Shown here: positions 33,091 to 43,667 of the stretch, piece by piece
Layout: each line of letters opens with the position of its first letter
How positions within the stretch are numbered: position 1 is the first letter of the stretch
NCBI GenBank assembly: GCA_026075535.2
Contig: AP026539.1
Span: 4,402,001-4,466,000, forward strand
Direction: 5' to 3'
DNA: 64,000 nucleotides
Source of the DNA: Tricholoma matsutake
Taxonomy: Eukaryota; Basidiomycota; Agaricomycetes; Agaricales; Tricholomataceae
Program-made: the position numbers and the translations under genes
The notes under the pieces: model-generated
Told to the model about the DNA's origin: nothing
Database searches by the model: none
The model's input: only the letters and a program-made list of their open reading frames with translations

Positions 33091-34330
33091 ATGCCAGGTA
33101 CCACCCAACTTTCTGTCTGCTCTGTACTACTAGCCACTTTGAAAAATCAATCTATGCGTTTAGATGTCAAAGTGGCAGGGACAGGCAGAGGAAAAGACAT
33201 TGAAACCGAAGCCCTACTCAAATTGGGAGCGGGAGGGATATTCATGAGCCATGAATTTGTGGAAAGCAGTGGATTTGAATTGCACCCCCTGGAGAAGATA
33301 ATCAGAGTCAAGAACATGGATGGAACCCCGAACAAGAGAGGGGAGATCTCCCACTATGCCAGGGGACTCTTAACAATCAACGGAAGGATCTTCCCAACGA
33401 CATTCCTCATTGCAGGATTGGGAAGCGAATCAATCATCCTAGGCCTACCGTGGCTCAGAAGAATCAACCCAGTGATCAACTGGAAGATTGGAACCTTCCA
33501 GTTCAGAACAAAGGATGAGACTTACCCAGAGTTCTCATATGGGAAAGGAAGGACCCTTATCGGGAGGGTGCAAACTGAGAAACCCAACAAAGAATGCCTA
33601 TCTTGGCACCAGAGGGGAACTGAAAAGGAGAAGAACCCCCTAGACATGACAAAAGAAGAGCGACAGGCATGGTGCCAAAGGATTGTCGCCAAAGGACAAG
33701 AAAAGCTCACCCTCAAGAAGAAGACTGCTGAGGAAGAACGGGCATGATGGAAAAAGGTGGCCACCAGAGAGCTGGAGAAACTGGCCACCAGGAAAGAAGA
33801 ATGACTGGCAGTGGCCCGGATAGTCACAAAAGCAAGGGAAATGATAGCCCTGAAAAGCAAGAAAGAAGAACTGGCAAAAGAAGAATGCTGAGAGCAATGC
33901 CGAAGAGTTGTCACCAAGGCGAAACTGATGGGAGGAGTCCTCCACAAAGAACCAAGAAGAAGCAAGATGCCCATCAAAACAAGAAAAGTGACGATCGAAG
34001 AAATCGATGATGAAGAGATCACAATCACACCTCTTCAAAATGCAGAGCCCATTGGGCCACAGGACGAAGAAGACACTGGGAAGGAAAACCCAGCACTGGC
34101 AAACCACGAACAGGCAACGGAACAGGCAATGGAACAAACAGAAGGGACACCCAAACAAGAAATCGCAGACGATGAACTACTGATTGCCTACATCCGAGGA
34201 GAACCCATCATTGGAATATTCAAACTGGCTAAAACACCACTAACAGAGGAGTATGATGAGCCAAGGTACAGATACTCCCAGACAACGAAGACAATCTCTT
34301 GGATCGTGAAGGCAAAAGGATCACCATGAT
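33091..34330 (+). pseudogene. Main Gypsy element: protease and linker region of pol
   Basis: Frame 33,091-33,747 contains the retropepsin-like domain: ALLKLGAGGIFMSHEFVES, where families of this type have a D-S/T-G-A active site. Here the catalytic Asp is lost (KLGA). FLIAGLGSESIILGLPWLRR and INPVINWKIG follow, typical of the protease end. Lys/Glu-rich linker sequence continues to 34,330 (EIDDEEITITPLQ; WIVKAKG) with stops at 33,747, near 33,800 and after 34,329. In intact relatives pol is one long frame. Confidence 0.8.
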
Positions 34331-35603
34331 ACGCATATGGACAAAATATCTGGATTAGGGCAAAAACATCAGTCTCACAGCACCTGACACATAAGAAGGA
34401 AGGAGACCCTGAACAGAAGACCCTGGATGAACTACTCCCCAAACAGTATAAGGAGTACTGACGGATATTCAAAAAGGAAGCATCAGAAAGATTCCCAGAA
34501 TCAAGACCCTGGGATCATGTGATCGAACTGAAACTGGATTTTATGGCAAAGGATTGCAGGGTTTACCTGTTATCACCAGCAGAACAGAAGAAACTTGACA
34601 AGTTCCTTGACAAAAGCCTGCAGAAAGGATACATTCGACCATTGAAGTCGTCCATGGCGTCGCCATTCTTCTTCATTGCGAAGAAGGACTCGGATGTGCT
34701 ATGGCCCTGCCAAGATTACAGGTACTTGAATAATGGAACGATCAAGAACACCTACCCGCTGCCGCTGGTAGGAGACCTGTTGGACAAACTGAGAGGGGCA
34801 AAATGGTTTACAAAATTGGACATCCAATGGGGATATCACAATGTCAGGATCAAGGATGGAGATCAATGGAAGGCAGCCTTCAAGACAAACTGAGAGCTGT
34901 TTGAACCAACGGTGATGTTCTTTGGATTATGCAACTCACCGGTGACCTTCCAGGCAATGATGAATGATATATTCCATGACATGATCAGAGAGGGATGGCT
35001 CGTGATTTACATGTATGACATCCTAATATTCTCCAAAGATCAGAACGAACACCAGGAAAGGACAAAGAGGGTACTGCAAAGACTGGCAGAAAACAACTTA
35101 TACCTGAAACCAGAGAAATGCAAATTCAATGTCCACAAAGTGGAATTCTTGGGTCTGATCATCCGACCCAACAAAATTGCCATGGACAACACAAAACTGG
35201 CAGGTATACAGGATTGGCCAACCCCGACAAATGTAAAGGCAGTCAGATCCTTCCTGGGATTTGGGAACTTCTACAGGAAGTTTATCAGACATTTTGTGGA
35301 GACAAGCAGACTGCTTAATGAACTAACAAAGAAGAACAAAATGTTTGACTGGACAACAGAATGCGAACAGGCCTTTCAGATGCTGAAAAGGAAATTCACA
35401 GAAGCACCGGTACTGCTGATGCCAGACCCGACGAAACCATTCACAATTGAATCAGACACCTCGAAACACACTACAGGAGGAGTGCTGAGACAAAGGGATA
35501 TGAATGGGGACTGGCATCCATGCGGATACATATCACATGCGCTAACACCAATGGAACAGAACTATGAGATTTATGACAGGGAGCTACTAGCGATAATATG
35601 ATC
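34330..35603 (+). pseudogene. Main Gypsy element: reverse transcriptase and RNase H
   Basis: Two open blocks (34,519-34,893 and 34,912-35,601) separated by one TGA. RT landmarks: [60 protein letters not shown] and [17 protein letters not shown]. The active-site box reads [11 protein letters not shown] instead of [15 protein letters not shown], so one catalytic Asp is replaced by Tyr. RNase H begins with [16 protein letters not shown] and reaches [12 protein letters not shown]. The element is therefore defective in reverse transcription. Confidence 0.9.
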
Positions 35604-36342
35604 GCTAGAGACCTGGAGACACTACCTACTGGGTTCAGAACACCCAGTGGTAATCCTGTTGGACCACAAGAACTTGACGTACTTCTGAACAGCGCAGAAA
35701 CTGAACAGACGACAGGCAATTCCTATCGGAATTCGACTTGCAAATCATCCATGTGCCTGGATCACAGATGGTACAGAGCGATGCGTTATCACGGAGAGTG
35801 GATCACATACCGGAAGAAGACAATGATAATGAAAACGTCACGATGCTGCCAGAAAAAGTATTTGTGAAACTCATTGATACCGAAATGCATGACTTACTCA
35901 CAGGGAGTATCATGAAAGACGACCTGGTGAAGAGTGCAATCGAGGCGCTAAAGACCAAAGGAACACCACCGATAAAATCGGCATTGGAAGACTGGAAGAT
36001 AGAAGATGGCCCTCTATTCTTCCGAGACAGGTGCTATGTCCCCAACAACAGAGATCTACGAAAGAAGCTGGTGCAAAAATACCATGAAGGAGTAACCAGC
36101 AGACACCCGGGACAATGGCAAACAACCAAAATGATCAGGAGAGACTACTGGTGGCCGGGGATGATGACATACATCAAGAACTACGTTGCTGAACGCGCAA
36201 TATGCCAGCAGATGAAGGTCAACACGCACCCAACAAACCCCCCACTACAACCAATCAAATCTGAAGCGACAAGACCATTTGCGATGGTGACAACAGATTT
36301 CATAACCGACCTACCAGAGTCCGATGGTTATGATGCACTCAT
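35604..36342 (+). pseudogene. Main Gypsy element: RNase H end and first half of integrase
   Basis: After a frame break at 35,601 the block 35,738-36,342 reads HVPGSQMVQSDALSRRVDH, marking the RNase H / integrase border. Then comes the zinc-binding region YHEGVTSRHPGQWQTTKMIR with YWWPGM and ERAICQQMK, where the first Cys of the usual C-x2-C is lost. The core starts with MVTTDFITDLPESDGYDAL. It is interrupted at codon ALI/M by a solo LTR and continues at 37,187. Confidence 0.88.
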
Positions 36343-37181
36343 TGTTACGATTTTCTGTTATCGTAACCCACGACAACCAGACGTACGCTGGCAAGACCGG
36401 GTACTTTAATTTTCTCATTCGACTCGACTCACTTCTGATGGGAGACACTTTGATGCATGGTGACTCCATGCACCCAAACCCACTCCCACACATGCTGTGA
36501 TACGACAGCCTCCTAACATGAGGTCTGTGACGTCGGACTCTCACGATCGACATGCTGCACCGCAGCATATCCTTGACATCAGATCCTTGACATCGGATGC
36601 CTCATGCTAGGGATGAGGCTTATCTGTTATTGTTTCCTGACATGCTGCGCCACAGCACTCCATAACATCGGATGCCTCATGCTTGGCATGAAGGTTCTTT
36701 GCTATTGTTCTTTGACATGCTGCGCCGCAGCACTCCGTGACATCGGACTCCTCATGCTAGGCATGAGGCTTACTGTTCTATTGTTCCTTCTATATTTACT
36801 TGACAAGGATCTCCTATTCCGATTGGATGATAGACATTCTCTGAACCGTATATAAGCTACAGTAATACTGCCTGTATTCCTTAGCTTGACCTAATTCAAA
36901 TAACGGTCTTAGACTCAACCAGAACACTCGACAGCTTAGGAAGCCCCTAGCTGTGATAACTTGAACTCAACAGTTGGAAAGCCTCCAACTGTGATACACG
37001 AACCGATGGTCTACTCAGAAAGCCTCTGAGTACAGATAGCCGTATCGACTTAGGAAGCACCAAGTCCCAAACAGAACCCGATACAGTAAGAAAGCCTCTT
37101 ACTGCAAGAACTGATACAGTTGGAAAGCCTCCAACTGCAACATACAAAGACTAGGCTGAGTTGAGACCTATAGTCTTAACA
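36343..37181 (+). repeat. Solo LTR inserted in the integrase (839 bp)
   Basis: Begins TGTTACGATTTTCTGTTATC, ends CTATAGTCTTAACA, and is flanked exactly by CTCAT (36,338-36,342 and 37,182-37,186). It belongs to the same family as the LTRs at 1,062 and 38,970. It is longer because the U3 unit GACATGCTGCGCCGCAGCA...CATGAGGCTTA is present three times. It keeps the TATA box and the six-hairpin array. Removing it and one CTCAT restores the integrase frame. Confidence 0.93.
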
Positions 37182-37186
37182 CTCAT

Positions 37187-38111
37187 GGTCATGGTAGACC
37201 ATGGGCTTATGAAGGGGGTAATTTTTATCCCTTGCAGGAAAACTGTGGATGCATTGGGAGTGGCCACCCTCTATCTAGACAATGTCTACAAACAATTCGG
37301 CCTCCCAGACAAGATCATCTCCAACAGAGATCCCAGATTTGCCTTGCAGCTGTTCCAGGAGCTAGGAAGACTGCTCAGAATCAAGCTGGCAATGAGTATG
37401 GCATACCACCCCCAGACCGATGGGGAGACAGAACAGGTGAACCAGGAAGTGGAAGTATACCTACGGATCTTCTGCTCAAACAACCAGGAGAATTGGAAGC
37501 ACCTCCTCCCGACCGCGGAGTTCACACACAACCAAAGGATGCACTCCGTACAGAAGAACTCCCCATTCTACCTCATGATGGGCTATGAGCCCAAGGCGAT
37601 CCCACTCCCCTACCTGAAGACGAACATACCAGCCATAGAAAACCAAATAGTCGTGCTGCAATGGGCCTGAGACAAAGCAAAGGCAACTCACAAGTTAGCC
37701 AGACAAATGATGGCAGAAAGAACGACAAGGCACTTCACCCCGTTCAAAGAAGGAGACAGAGTGTGGCTAGAAGTGAAGAACCTCAGAACAACCCACGCAA
37801 CAAAGAAGCTCGCACTGAAAAGAGAAGGACTGTTCTCTATCGAGAAGGTCCTGAGCCCACTCTCCTACCAACTAAAGTTGCCAGAACAGTGGAAAATACA
37901 CCCAGTATTCCATGCAGCGCTCCTTTCCCTGTATAAAGAAACTGAGACACATGGACCAAACTTCCCAGAACCACCGCCCGACCTGATAGAAGGCAAATCG
38001 GAGTATGAAGTGGAAGCAATCATTGAACATAAGAAGAAAGGAAGGGCCATGCACTTCTTAGTGAAGTGGGTTGGATACCCGACCTTGGAGAACTCATGGG
38101 AACCTGACTAA
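37187..38111 (+). pseudogene. Main Gypsy element: integrase second half and chromodomain
   Basis: Resumes with VMVDHGLMKGVIFIPC and runs through LDNVYKQFGLPDKIISNRDPRFAL. The usual SDRG/D position reads SNRD, suggesting loss of the second catalytic Asp. The third catalytic residue lies in YHPQTDGETEQVNQEVE. After TGA 37,668-37,670 the frame 37,707-38,111 holds the C-terminal integrase region (FKEGDRVWLEVKNLRTTHAT; HPVFHAALLS). A chromodomain (YEVEAIIEHKKKGRAMHFLV, WVGYPTLENSWEPD) ends at TAA 38,109-38,111. A chromodomain would target integration to particular chromatin. Confidence 0.92.
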
Positions 38112-38189
38112 TGCCAAGAGAATCCTTGGAGCATATAAACAGCGACGACAGCTGTAGAACCCCCAAGACCAGAAAATCCCCACCTAACC

Positions 38190-38915
38190 ATGGCAGAACA
38201 GACACTCATAATACCCCCCAAACGACGATTCACCAAACAGTTCCTATGAAACCCAGCAAATGCTGAAACCCTCCGCACCCACCTTGCCCATGACCCTTCG
38301 AAATACCACCTTGTGAGAATGTGTTTCTACTACCGAAGCACAATTGATCGAATGAAATGCAACCTGGAAGAAGCAATGAACGATGCTGACACCCTCAGAA
38401 TTGAACAAGTGATCCAAGACATGGCTATGCCACGGTCAGACAGACAGAAGGTGGTTGAAAGAAACCCTCACACCCCCATAGATCAGAACTGACAACGACT
38501 GACCTCACCCTCACCTCACAACAGGCGGAGAAACAAAAACAAACCACGAACCGCCTCTGGAAATGCCTCCCCCTCTATGAACAACCAGATGACCAGACCT
38601 TTAGAAGTCATCGACCTCATGACACCCGAACCCGAACCACGATCAACCCAACCACCTTGGTCCCCTCCCCACATGAGGAACGCCAGATGCTTCATTTGCC
38701 ACCAGATCGGGCACTTCAGCCTGATCTGCCAAAGACATAACTGCAAGCACTGCAAGCAATGAGGCCCCAGACATTACAGCCCTGACTGCCCAATGAGGCA
38801 GCAGAAGGAACGAGAGGAAGAGCAGAGGCGATGGGATTTCCTTGAATCGGGGTACGATGATTTCGATGATGATGCGATGGGGAATATGACCGGAGAACCA
38901 TATGGGAGAACCTAG
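38190..38915 (+). pseudogene. Extra 3' ORF of the Gypsy element with zinc knuckles
   Basis: A reading frame downstream of integrase begins at ATG 38,190 (MAEQTLIIPPKRRFTKQFL) and can be followed to TAG 38,913-38,915 through at least three in-frame stops. It ends with a canonical CCHC knuckle (CFICHQIGHFSLIC), then a second Cys/His cluster (CKHC...HYSPDC) and an acidic tail (ESGYDDFDDDAMGN). It is not envelope-like. It could be a nucleic-acid-binding accessory protein. I have seen this gag-pol-plus-knuckle-ORF layout in Agaricomycete Gypsy elements, but its function is not established. Confidence 0.65.
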
Positions 38916-38950
38916 GGGAAAGGAGATAGTAATTTGAAGTCAGTGACTTC

Positions 38951-38969
38951 GAAGATAGAAGGGAGGTGA
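38951..38969 (+). other. Polypurine tract of the main Gypsy element
   Basis: GAAGATAGAAGGGAGGTGA, almost pure purine, lies immediately before the 3' LTR. This is the expected primer site for plus-strand DNA synthesis. Confidence 0.75.
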
Positions 38970-39673
38970 TGTTACAATTTTGTTATCGTAACCCAGGATG
39001 ACCAGACATACACCGGCAAGACCAGGTACTTCATTTTTCCTTCGCATTCGACTTGACTCATTCTGATGGGAGACGCTTTGATGCCTGACTCCCACCATTT
39101 GACATGCTGTGCCACAGCATTTCTTGACATTGGACCCTTGACATTGGATCCATGATGTTGGACGCCTCATACTCGGCATGAGGCTTATCTTCTATTGTTC
39201 TTTGACATGCTGCACCGCAGCACTCCATGACATTGGACGCCTCATGCTAGGCATGAGGCTTATTGTTCTATTGTTCTTTCTATTATTACTTGACAAGGAT
39301 CTCATATTCCGATTGGACAATAGACATCTCTGAACCATATATAAGCTACAGTAATACTGCCTGTATTCCTTAGCTTGACCTAATTCAATCAATGGTCTTA
39401 GACTCAACCAGAACACTCGACAGCTTAGGAAGCCCCTAGCTGTGATAACTCAAACTCAACAGTTGGAAAGCCTCCAACTGTGATACACAAACTGACGGTC
39501 TACTCAGAAAGCCTCTGAGTATGGATAGCCATAACGACTTGAGGAAGTACCCAAGTGAAGGCCAGAAGCCCAATACACTAGGAAAGCCTCCTAGTGCAAT
39601 ACCGATATAGTTGGAAAGCCTCCAACTGTGACATATGAAGCCAAGGCTGAGTTAAAGACCCATAGTCTTAACA
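38970..39673 (+). repeat. 3' LTR of the main Gypsy element (704 bp)
   Basis: Same length and ends as the 5' LTR (TGTTACAATTTTG ... AGTCTTAACA), followed by the target duplication GCACC at 39,674-39,678. TATA box at 39,338-39,345 and hairpin array at about 39,419-39,629. Confidence 0.93.
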
Positions 39674-39890
39674 GCACCATTGTAACACAGCTGTGAACCA
39701 ATCTTTCTGCAAACCTGTGTCTGGTACCTCAAGAACCTTGGACTGTCACTGGCAGTCCTCAAATAGGGCCAATATGAGGAATCCATCCCACACTTGCTCT
39801 GTAGCGACTGTAAAGCCAAATTGCCAGCCAACTGGTGGCTCTGAGTCATTTAGAGCCCATCCAGCAACAAAATAAAATTTTCTATTTTGG
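39674..39890 (-). pseudogene. CxC5/CxC6 gene, middle portion
   Basis: The minus strand reads FYFVAGWALNDSEPPVGWQF, TEQVWDGFLILALFEDCQ, then VLEVPDTGLQKDWFTAVLQW. It continues directly into CNLRFCVHG at 1,061 when the Gypsy and one GCACC are removed. One stop follows FEDCQ. The segment lies between the Gypsy (left) and the Harbinger element (right). Confidence 0.8.
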
Positions 39891-39948
39891 ATGTGGCAAC
39901 TAGTGTCACAGCTGGTCACACATTCCCATGCAGTTGCCAACAAACGTC

Positions 39949-41117
39949 ATGCAAACCCATAACAGCAGCCCACCGCAGGCTCCTGAGGCTTCTGGCAAGG
40001 CCCAATGGTCCAAGGCTGATGAGATCACACTCATCGAGTATATCACCAAGCACAAAGCTGAAGCTGGTGATGGCATGAAATTCAAGGCGTCGTTTTGGAG
40101 TGGTGCTGCCAAGGAGATGGTATTGCATAGTGTTTTGGGTGGCATGAAGACATCGCAGGGGTGTTCAAGCAAGTGGGACCGGGTGCGTACCAAACTATCT
40201 CAAGCAATCCTTCTACTGATACACATTTATCCAGCTCAAGAAGTCATACAACGTTGTTGCAACGCTCAAAGCCAATACATCCAGATTCAGTTGGAGCAAG
40301 ACCAAGGGGCTCAACATCACGATCAATGAGGCCTGCACATGGAATGAATATATTGCAGTATGTATGGTTGGCTGTGTAGCACCTGTTTTTTACTGAGTTA
40401 TTCTAGAAAAACAAGGACGCGACACCATACAAGTCAAAAGGGTTTCCACACTTTGATCATATACAGGCAATCATGGGGACACACACTGTGAGAGGTGTTA
40501 CTGCCTTTTGCCCCTCAGATCAGACCTGTGGTGCCATTGCAAACTCTGCATTGACCGCTCCGAGCAGTACCACTGTTGTTGCCACCAGCAGAATGGAACC
40601 TCCTACTCTAGATGTAAACAATGCACTGGTAAATGACAGACCAGAGTCCAGTGATGATGATTTACTGCCATCAACCCCAGTCCGACCTTCTTCCATGATC
40701 TTCTCAGCCACTGTCATCTCGAAGTGCAAACACTCAGCACTTGATGATGACACTTCAGTCTCCTCATTCAGCAGCAAGTGAACGTGCAAGTCTGCCTCCA
40801 GTGGTGCATCAGCATTGCATGGTATCAAAGATATGATGGCCAGTATTAGCTCATCTATGCGCAATGGTCCATTGGGACAGCCTCGCCACCACAGGAGGTC
40901 TTCTGCAGAACATAGAATTGAAGCAACAGCTCTTCTACAGGAGAAGGAGGATTTGACTGTAGACCAAATGGTTGCATTTGCTGACCTTTTCAAGCAGACC
41001 ACAGCAAAGGCCGATACATACATGGCCTTCATATGTGATGATGTGCGGAAGCTTTGGGTTCAAAGGCAGTTGGTGGAACTTGGATTCCCTATGGTTGGTA
41101 GTGGTTCTGAGGCTTAA
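39949..41117 (+). pseudogene. Harbinger Myb/SANT-like DNA-binding protein
   Basis: Accessory protein that in PIF/Harbinger elements binds the transposon ends and brings in the transposase. Start at ATG 39,949 (or the in-frame 39,928). The Myb-like region GKAQWSKADEITLIEYITKH is followed by FKASFWSGAAKEMV and CSSKWDRV. Exon-like segments continue at about 40,250-40,345 (ITINEACTWNEYI-like) and 40,409 onwards (PYKSKGFPHFDHIQ). The C-terminal helix reads TAKADTYMAFICDDVRKLWV near 41,000-41,070. An in-frame TGA at 40,779-40,781 breaks an otherwise open tail. Introns are inferred from frame shifts with GT...AG borders. Confidence 0.75.
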
Positions 41118-41277
41118 CATTGCATATTTTGGACTACATACAAATTGTGCTATTATATCTAACTTCCTTATTTGTATTGCACCATATGTCTCGTTGCAGT
41201 GGTATGATAGCATTTCAAGCATGTTCTGATACTGTACAGTAGTTGGAAGCAGCTATTTAGACACTCGACGTGGCCCC

Positions 41278-42988
41278 TCATACTTGTAGTTCTGCCTGAT
41301 ACTGCTCCCACATTTTGGCTGCTATCCCATCTCGCCTTGTATTAGCCCATCTAGTGTTACCACAGCTTGAGCCACATTTTTTGCTATCTTGGGAAATAAA
41401 TTATGTAAAATCACTAAAATATTTGAGGAGCTAGATCCCATCAAAAGCCGAGGGGTCTCCTGCCAACTCTAAGCGATCGGAGAAGTGGTTCCTGAGATAT
41501 TCCGGTGGCTTTGAAACAGCTCAAGCCAAGCCATTTCAAAGCCACCGGAATATCTCAGGAACCACTTCTCTGATCGCTTAGAGTTGGCAGGAGACCCCTC
41601 GGCTTTTGATGGGATCTAGCTCCTCAAATATTTTAGTGATTTTACATAATTTATTTCCCAAGATAGCAAAAAACACGGCTCGAGCCATGGCAACACTAAG
41701 CTGCCCATCTCTTTTCTGCTGTCCTTGTCTGCCCTTCTGCTAGCTCTCCTGCAAAAAAACCTGGCTCTATATCATCTGCTTCAACAAAGCCTTCAAGCTC
41801 ATCTGGATCACAGATACGGATGAAGTTGTGAACAGCTGCAAGAGCAGCAGGAATGCAAGCTTGATAGTCCATACTAATTTTGGCTGGATATACGAGAATC
41901 TGGAAACATTGTTTCAGGACCCCAAAGATACACTCGATGACATTGCGAGCTGATGCATGTCGTAAATTGAAAAGCTCATCTGCATTGACAGGCCTGTGGC
42001 CAGATATCAGATACAACGATACTACAATAACATTGAATAAAAGAATCTGCACTGTTGTTGGGCCCGGCCCCATTCTGCGAGGTGATACCGCACACCACGT
42101 TTAGGAATAACAAGTGCATCACATATGGGAAATCCAGCATCTGCAAGGTAATATTTATCTGCCGGGATATGGAGGTCTGTCATGCGAGCATCATAGAACA
42201 TTGTTGAGTCCACTGCTGATCCATCCCACCCGCTGAATATATAATGGAAGATCATATCAAACCCACAAATGGCCAGGCAGTTTTGTGTGATGCCGCCTTT
42301 GCAATCACGAGCTGCCTGACGCATTTCTGCTGAAGTGCTACAGTTTATGTGAGTTCCATCGATGGCACTGAGGGCATCCTTGAAAAAGGGGTAGTATTTA
42401 GGATTTTTTAGAATTATGGGTGGTGTAGGTGTGCCAACAGGAGGTAGGTGAATGTATTGAGTGTAAAATGGTGAGATGAGAAGAAGATGAGCATTTTCAC
42501 AAAGTATCTGTGGGTTATATGTCATTCTGGTCCTGACGATGATGAAATATAAAAACAAACTTTGATGTGGTTTCATTTGCTCACTGAAATCGCTCAGATA
42601 CATGATGGAGGGAAAGGCCAGTTACACATGTGTATAAAAAAATTGCAAGCTGCTCTTTGATGTAGACATGTTTCGACGATGTCACTCCATACTGTTCCAA
42701 GGCTGCGACAAGACCCAAGAAAACATGCTTGTGCACACCAAGCTCATTGCGAATGCACTCTGGGTGACCATTCAGAAGCTCACAGACCCAGTCAGCTCCA
42801 GTCAATGCCAAAGTGTGATAGGGTTTTGTCATACAAAGGGACACCATAAGCAAGTGCTGCAGCACCAGCAGCAAAGGTAAAGAGTGCCAGATACTGAAGC
42901 AGAAGCTGTTGTTCTTCATGCTCAGAGCCACTGCTATCCGACATGGGTGCAAGGGGCCAAGGTAGCTTATCATCTGATAATCTGACAA
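41278..42988 (-). pseudogene. Harbinger DDE transposase
   Basis: Minus-strand transposase of the DDE_Tnp_4 type. N-terminal block 42,603-42,988: TGADWVCELLNGHPECIRNE and EQLAIFLYTCVTGLSLHHVS. Catalytic region: ALSAIDGTHINC (first Asp), FSGWDGSAVDSTMFYDAR and YYLADAGFPICDALVIP (second Asp), NLRHASARNVIECIFGVLK (Glu). An intron or frame shift separates the 42,603 and 42,022 blocks. The last ~20 codons (ANTRRDGIAAKMWEQYQAEL, stop 41,278-41,280) are cut off by a foldback insertion at 41,352-41,698. Confidence 0.85.
41352..41698. mobile_element. Foldback element (347 bp) inside the Harbinger transposase
   Basis: Near-perfect inverted repeat of about 165 bp per arm. The left arm runs TAGTGTTACCACAGCTTGAG to GGTGGCTTTGAAA; the right arm runs TTTCAAAGCCACC to GAGCCATGGCAACACTA, around a spacer of about 17 bp. 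The ends resemble those of element E (TAGTGTTGCCA). An 8-bp duplication is discernible (AGCCCATC at left; AGC-TG-CCCATC at right, with a small insertion). It has no coding capacity and would form a very stable hairpin. Confidence 0.88.
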
Positions 42989-43129
42989 TCGGATGGTGGG
43001 TCATTCACATTACTTCCTAAACAGGCAGCGTGACATATCTAATCATGTTTCCTGATGTGAAATAAATTATTTTGGTTTATTTTGTTGCCGGCTGCATTCT
43101 TAGCACATATGGTTGTATTGATGGGCACA

Positions 43130-43667
43130 GTTAGTGGCTGATGTCCTGTGAAGATTTTCACTCAGCAGTACTCTCGCAGGTTCTCAAATCACTGTGCCAT
43201 GAAAGTAACATTGACATAATCCATGTCTGTATTAGCCACTGCTCTGCAAACTGATGCTCACCCACTTGTAGCACATCCAGGATAGCTCCATCATAGTATG
43301 TGTGAGGCCCATCTTTGACAGAAAAGTTGCAGTGATAATTTGTGTTACATACTACTAAAGAATTGTTATGGTGCTCAAGGATATTGTACTAGGCACCCAT
43401 GTTCACAGTAGAGATGGACAGAATGGATAGGCTGTGCTCCCTGAGCAAAGGTGTATAAGACACCCCACCACTGTTCACCCTGCTTCAATAACTTCCCAGT
43501 CTGGCTCCATGAGCATGATGAATTCATGCAAGTATGGCATGGAGGATATAAGGTGTCCCAACCTAAGATAAGATCCAGTGCCATGTATGTCATTGAGATT
43601 CCCTGCCACACACAAAGACCCATTGAATGACCGTGCTCAGCAAAATCACTCCCTGAGGTGTCCTTGA
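43130..43667 (-). pseudogene. CxC5/CxC6 gene, CxC5 portion
   Basis: The minus strand from 43,667 reads DTSGSDFAEHGHSMGLCVW, then a Cys-bearing run (PCHTCMNSSC), QPIHSVHLYCEHGC, CNTNYHCNFSVKDGPHTYYD, then AILDVLQVGEHQFAEQW. It joins in frame to the N-terminal part at 47,548 when the hAT and one copy of its target duplication are removed. Several frame breaks lie within it. GTCCTTGA at 43,660-43,667 is the target duplication of the hAT. Confidence 0.82.

Larger units (their letters stand above)
39890..43060. mobile_element. PIF/Harbinger DNA transposon
   Basis: About 3.2 kb with the two typical convergent genes: a Myb/SANT-like protein on the plus strand (39,949-41,117) and a DDE transposase on the minus strand (41,278-42,988). 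The edges are approximate; I could not fix its terminal repeats or the 3-bp target duplication. It separates two parts of the CxC5/CxC6 gene and itself contains a foldback element (41,352-41,698). Confidence 0.8.
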
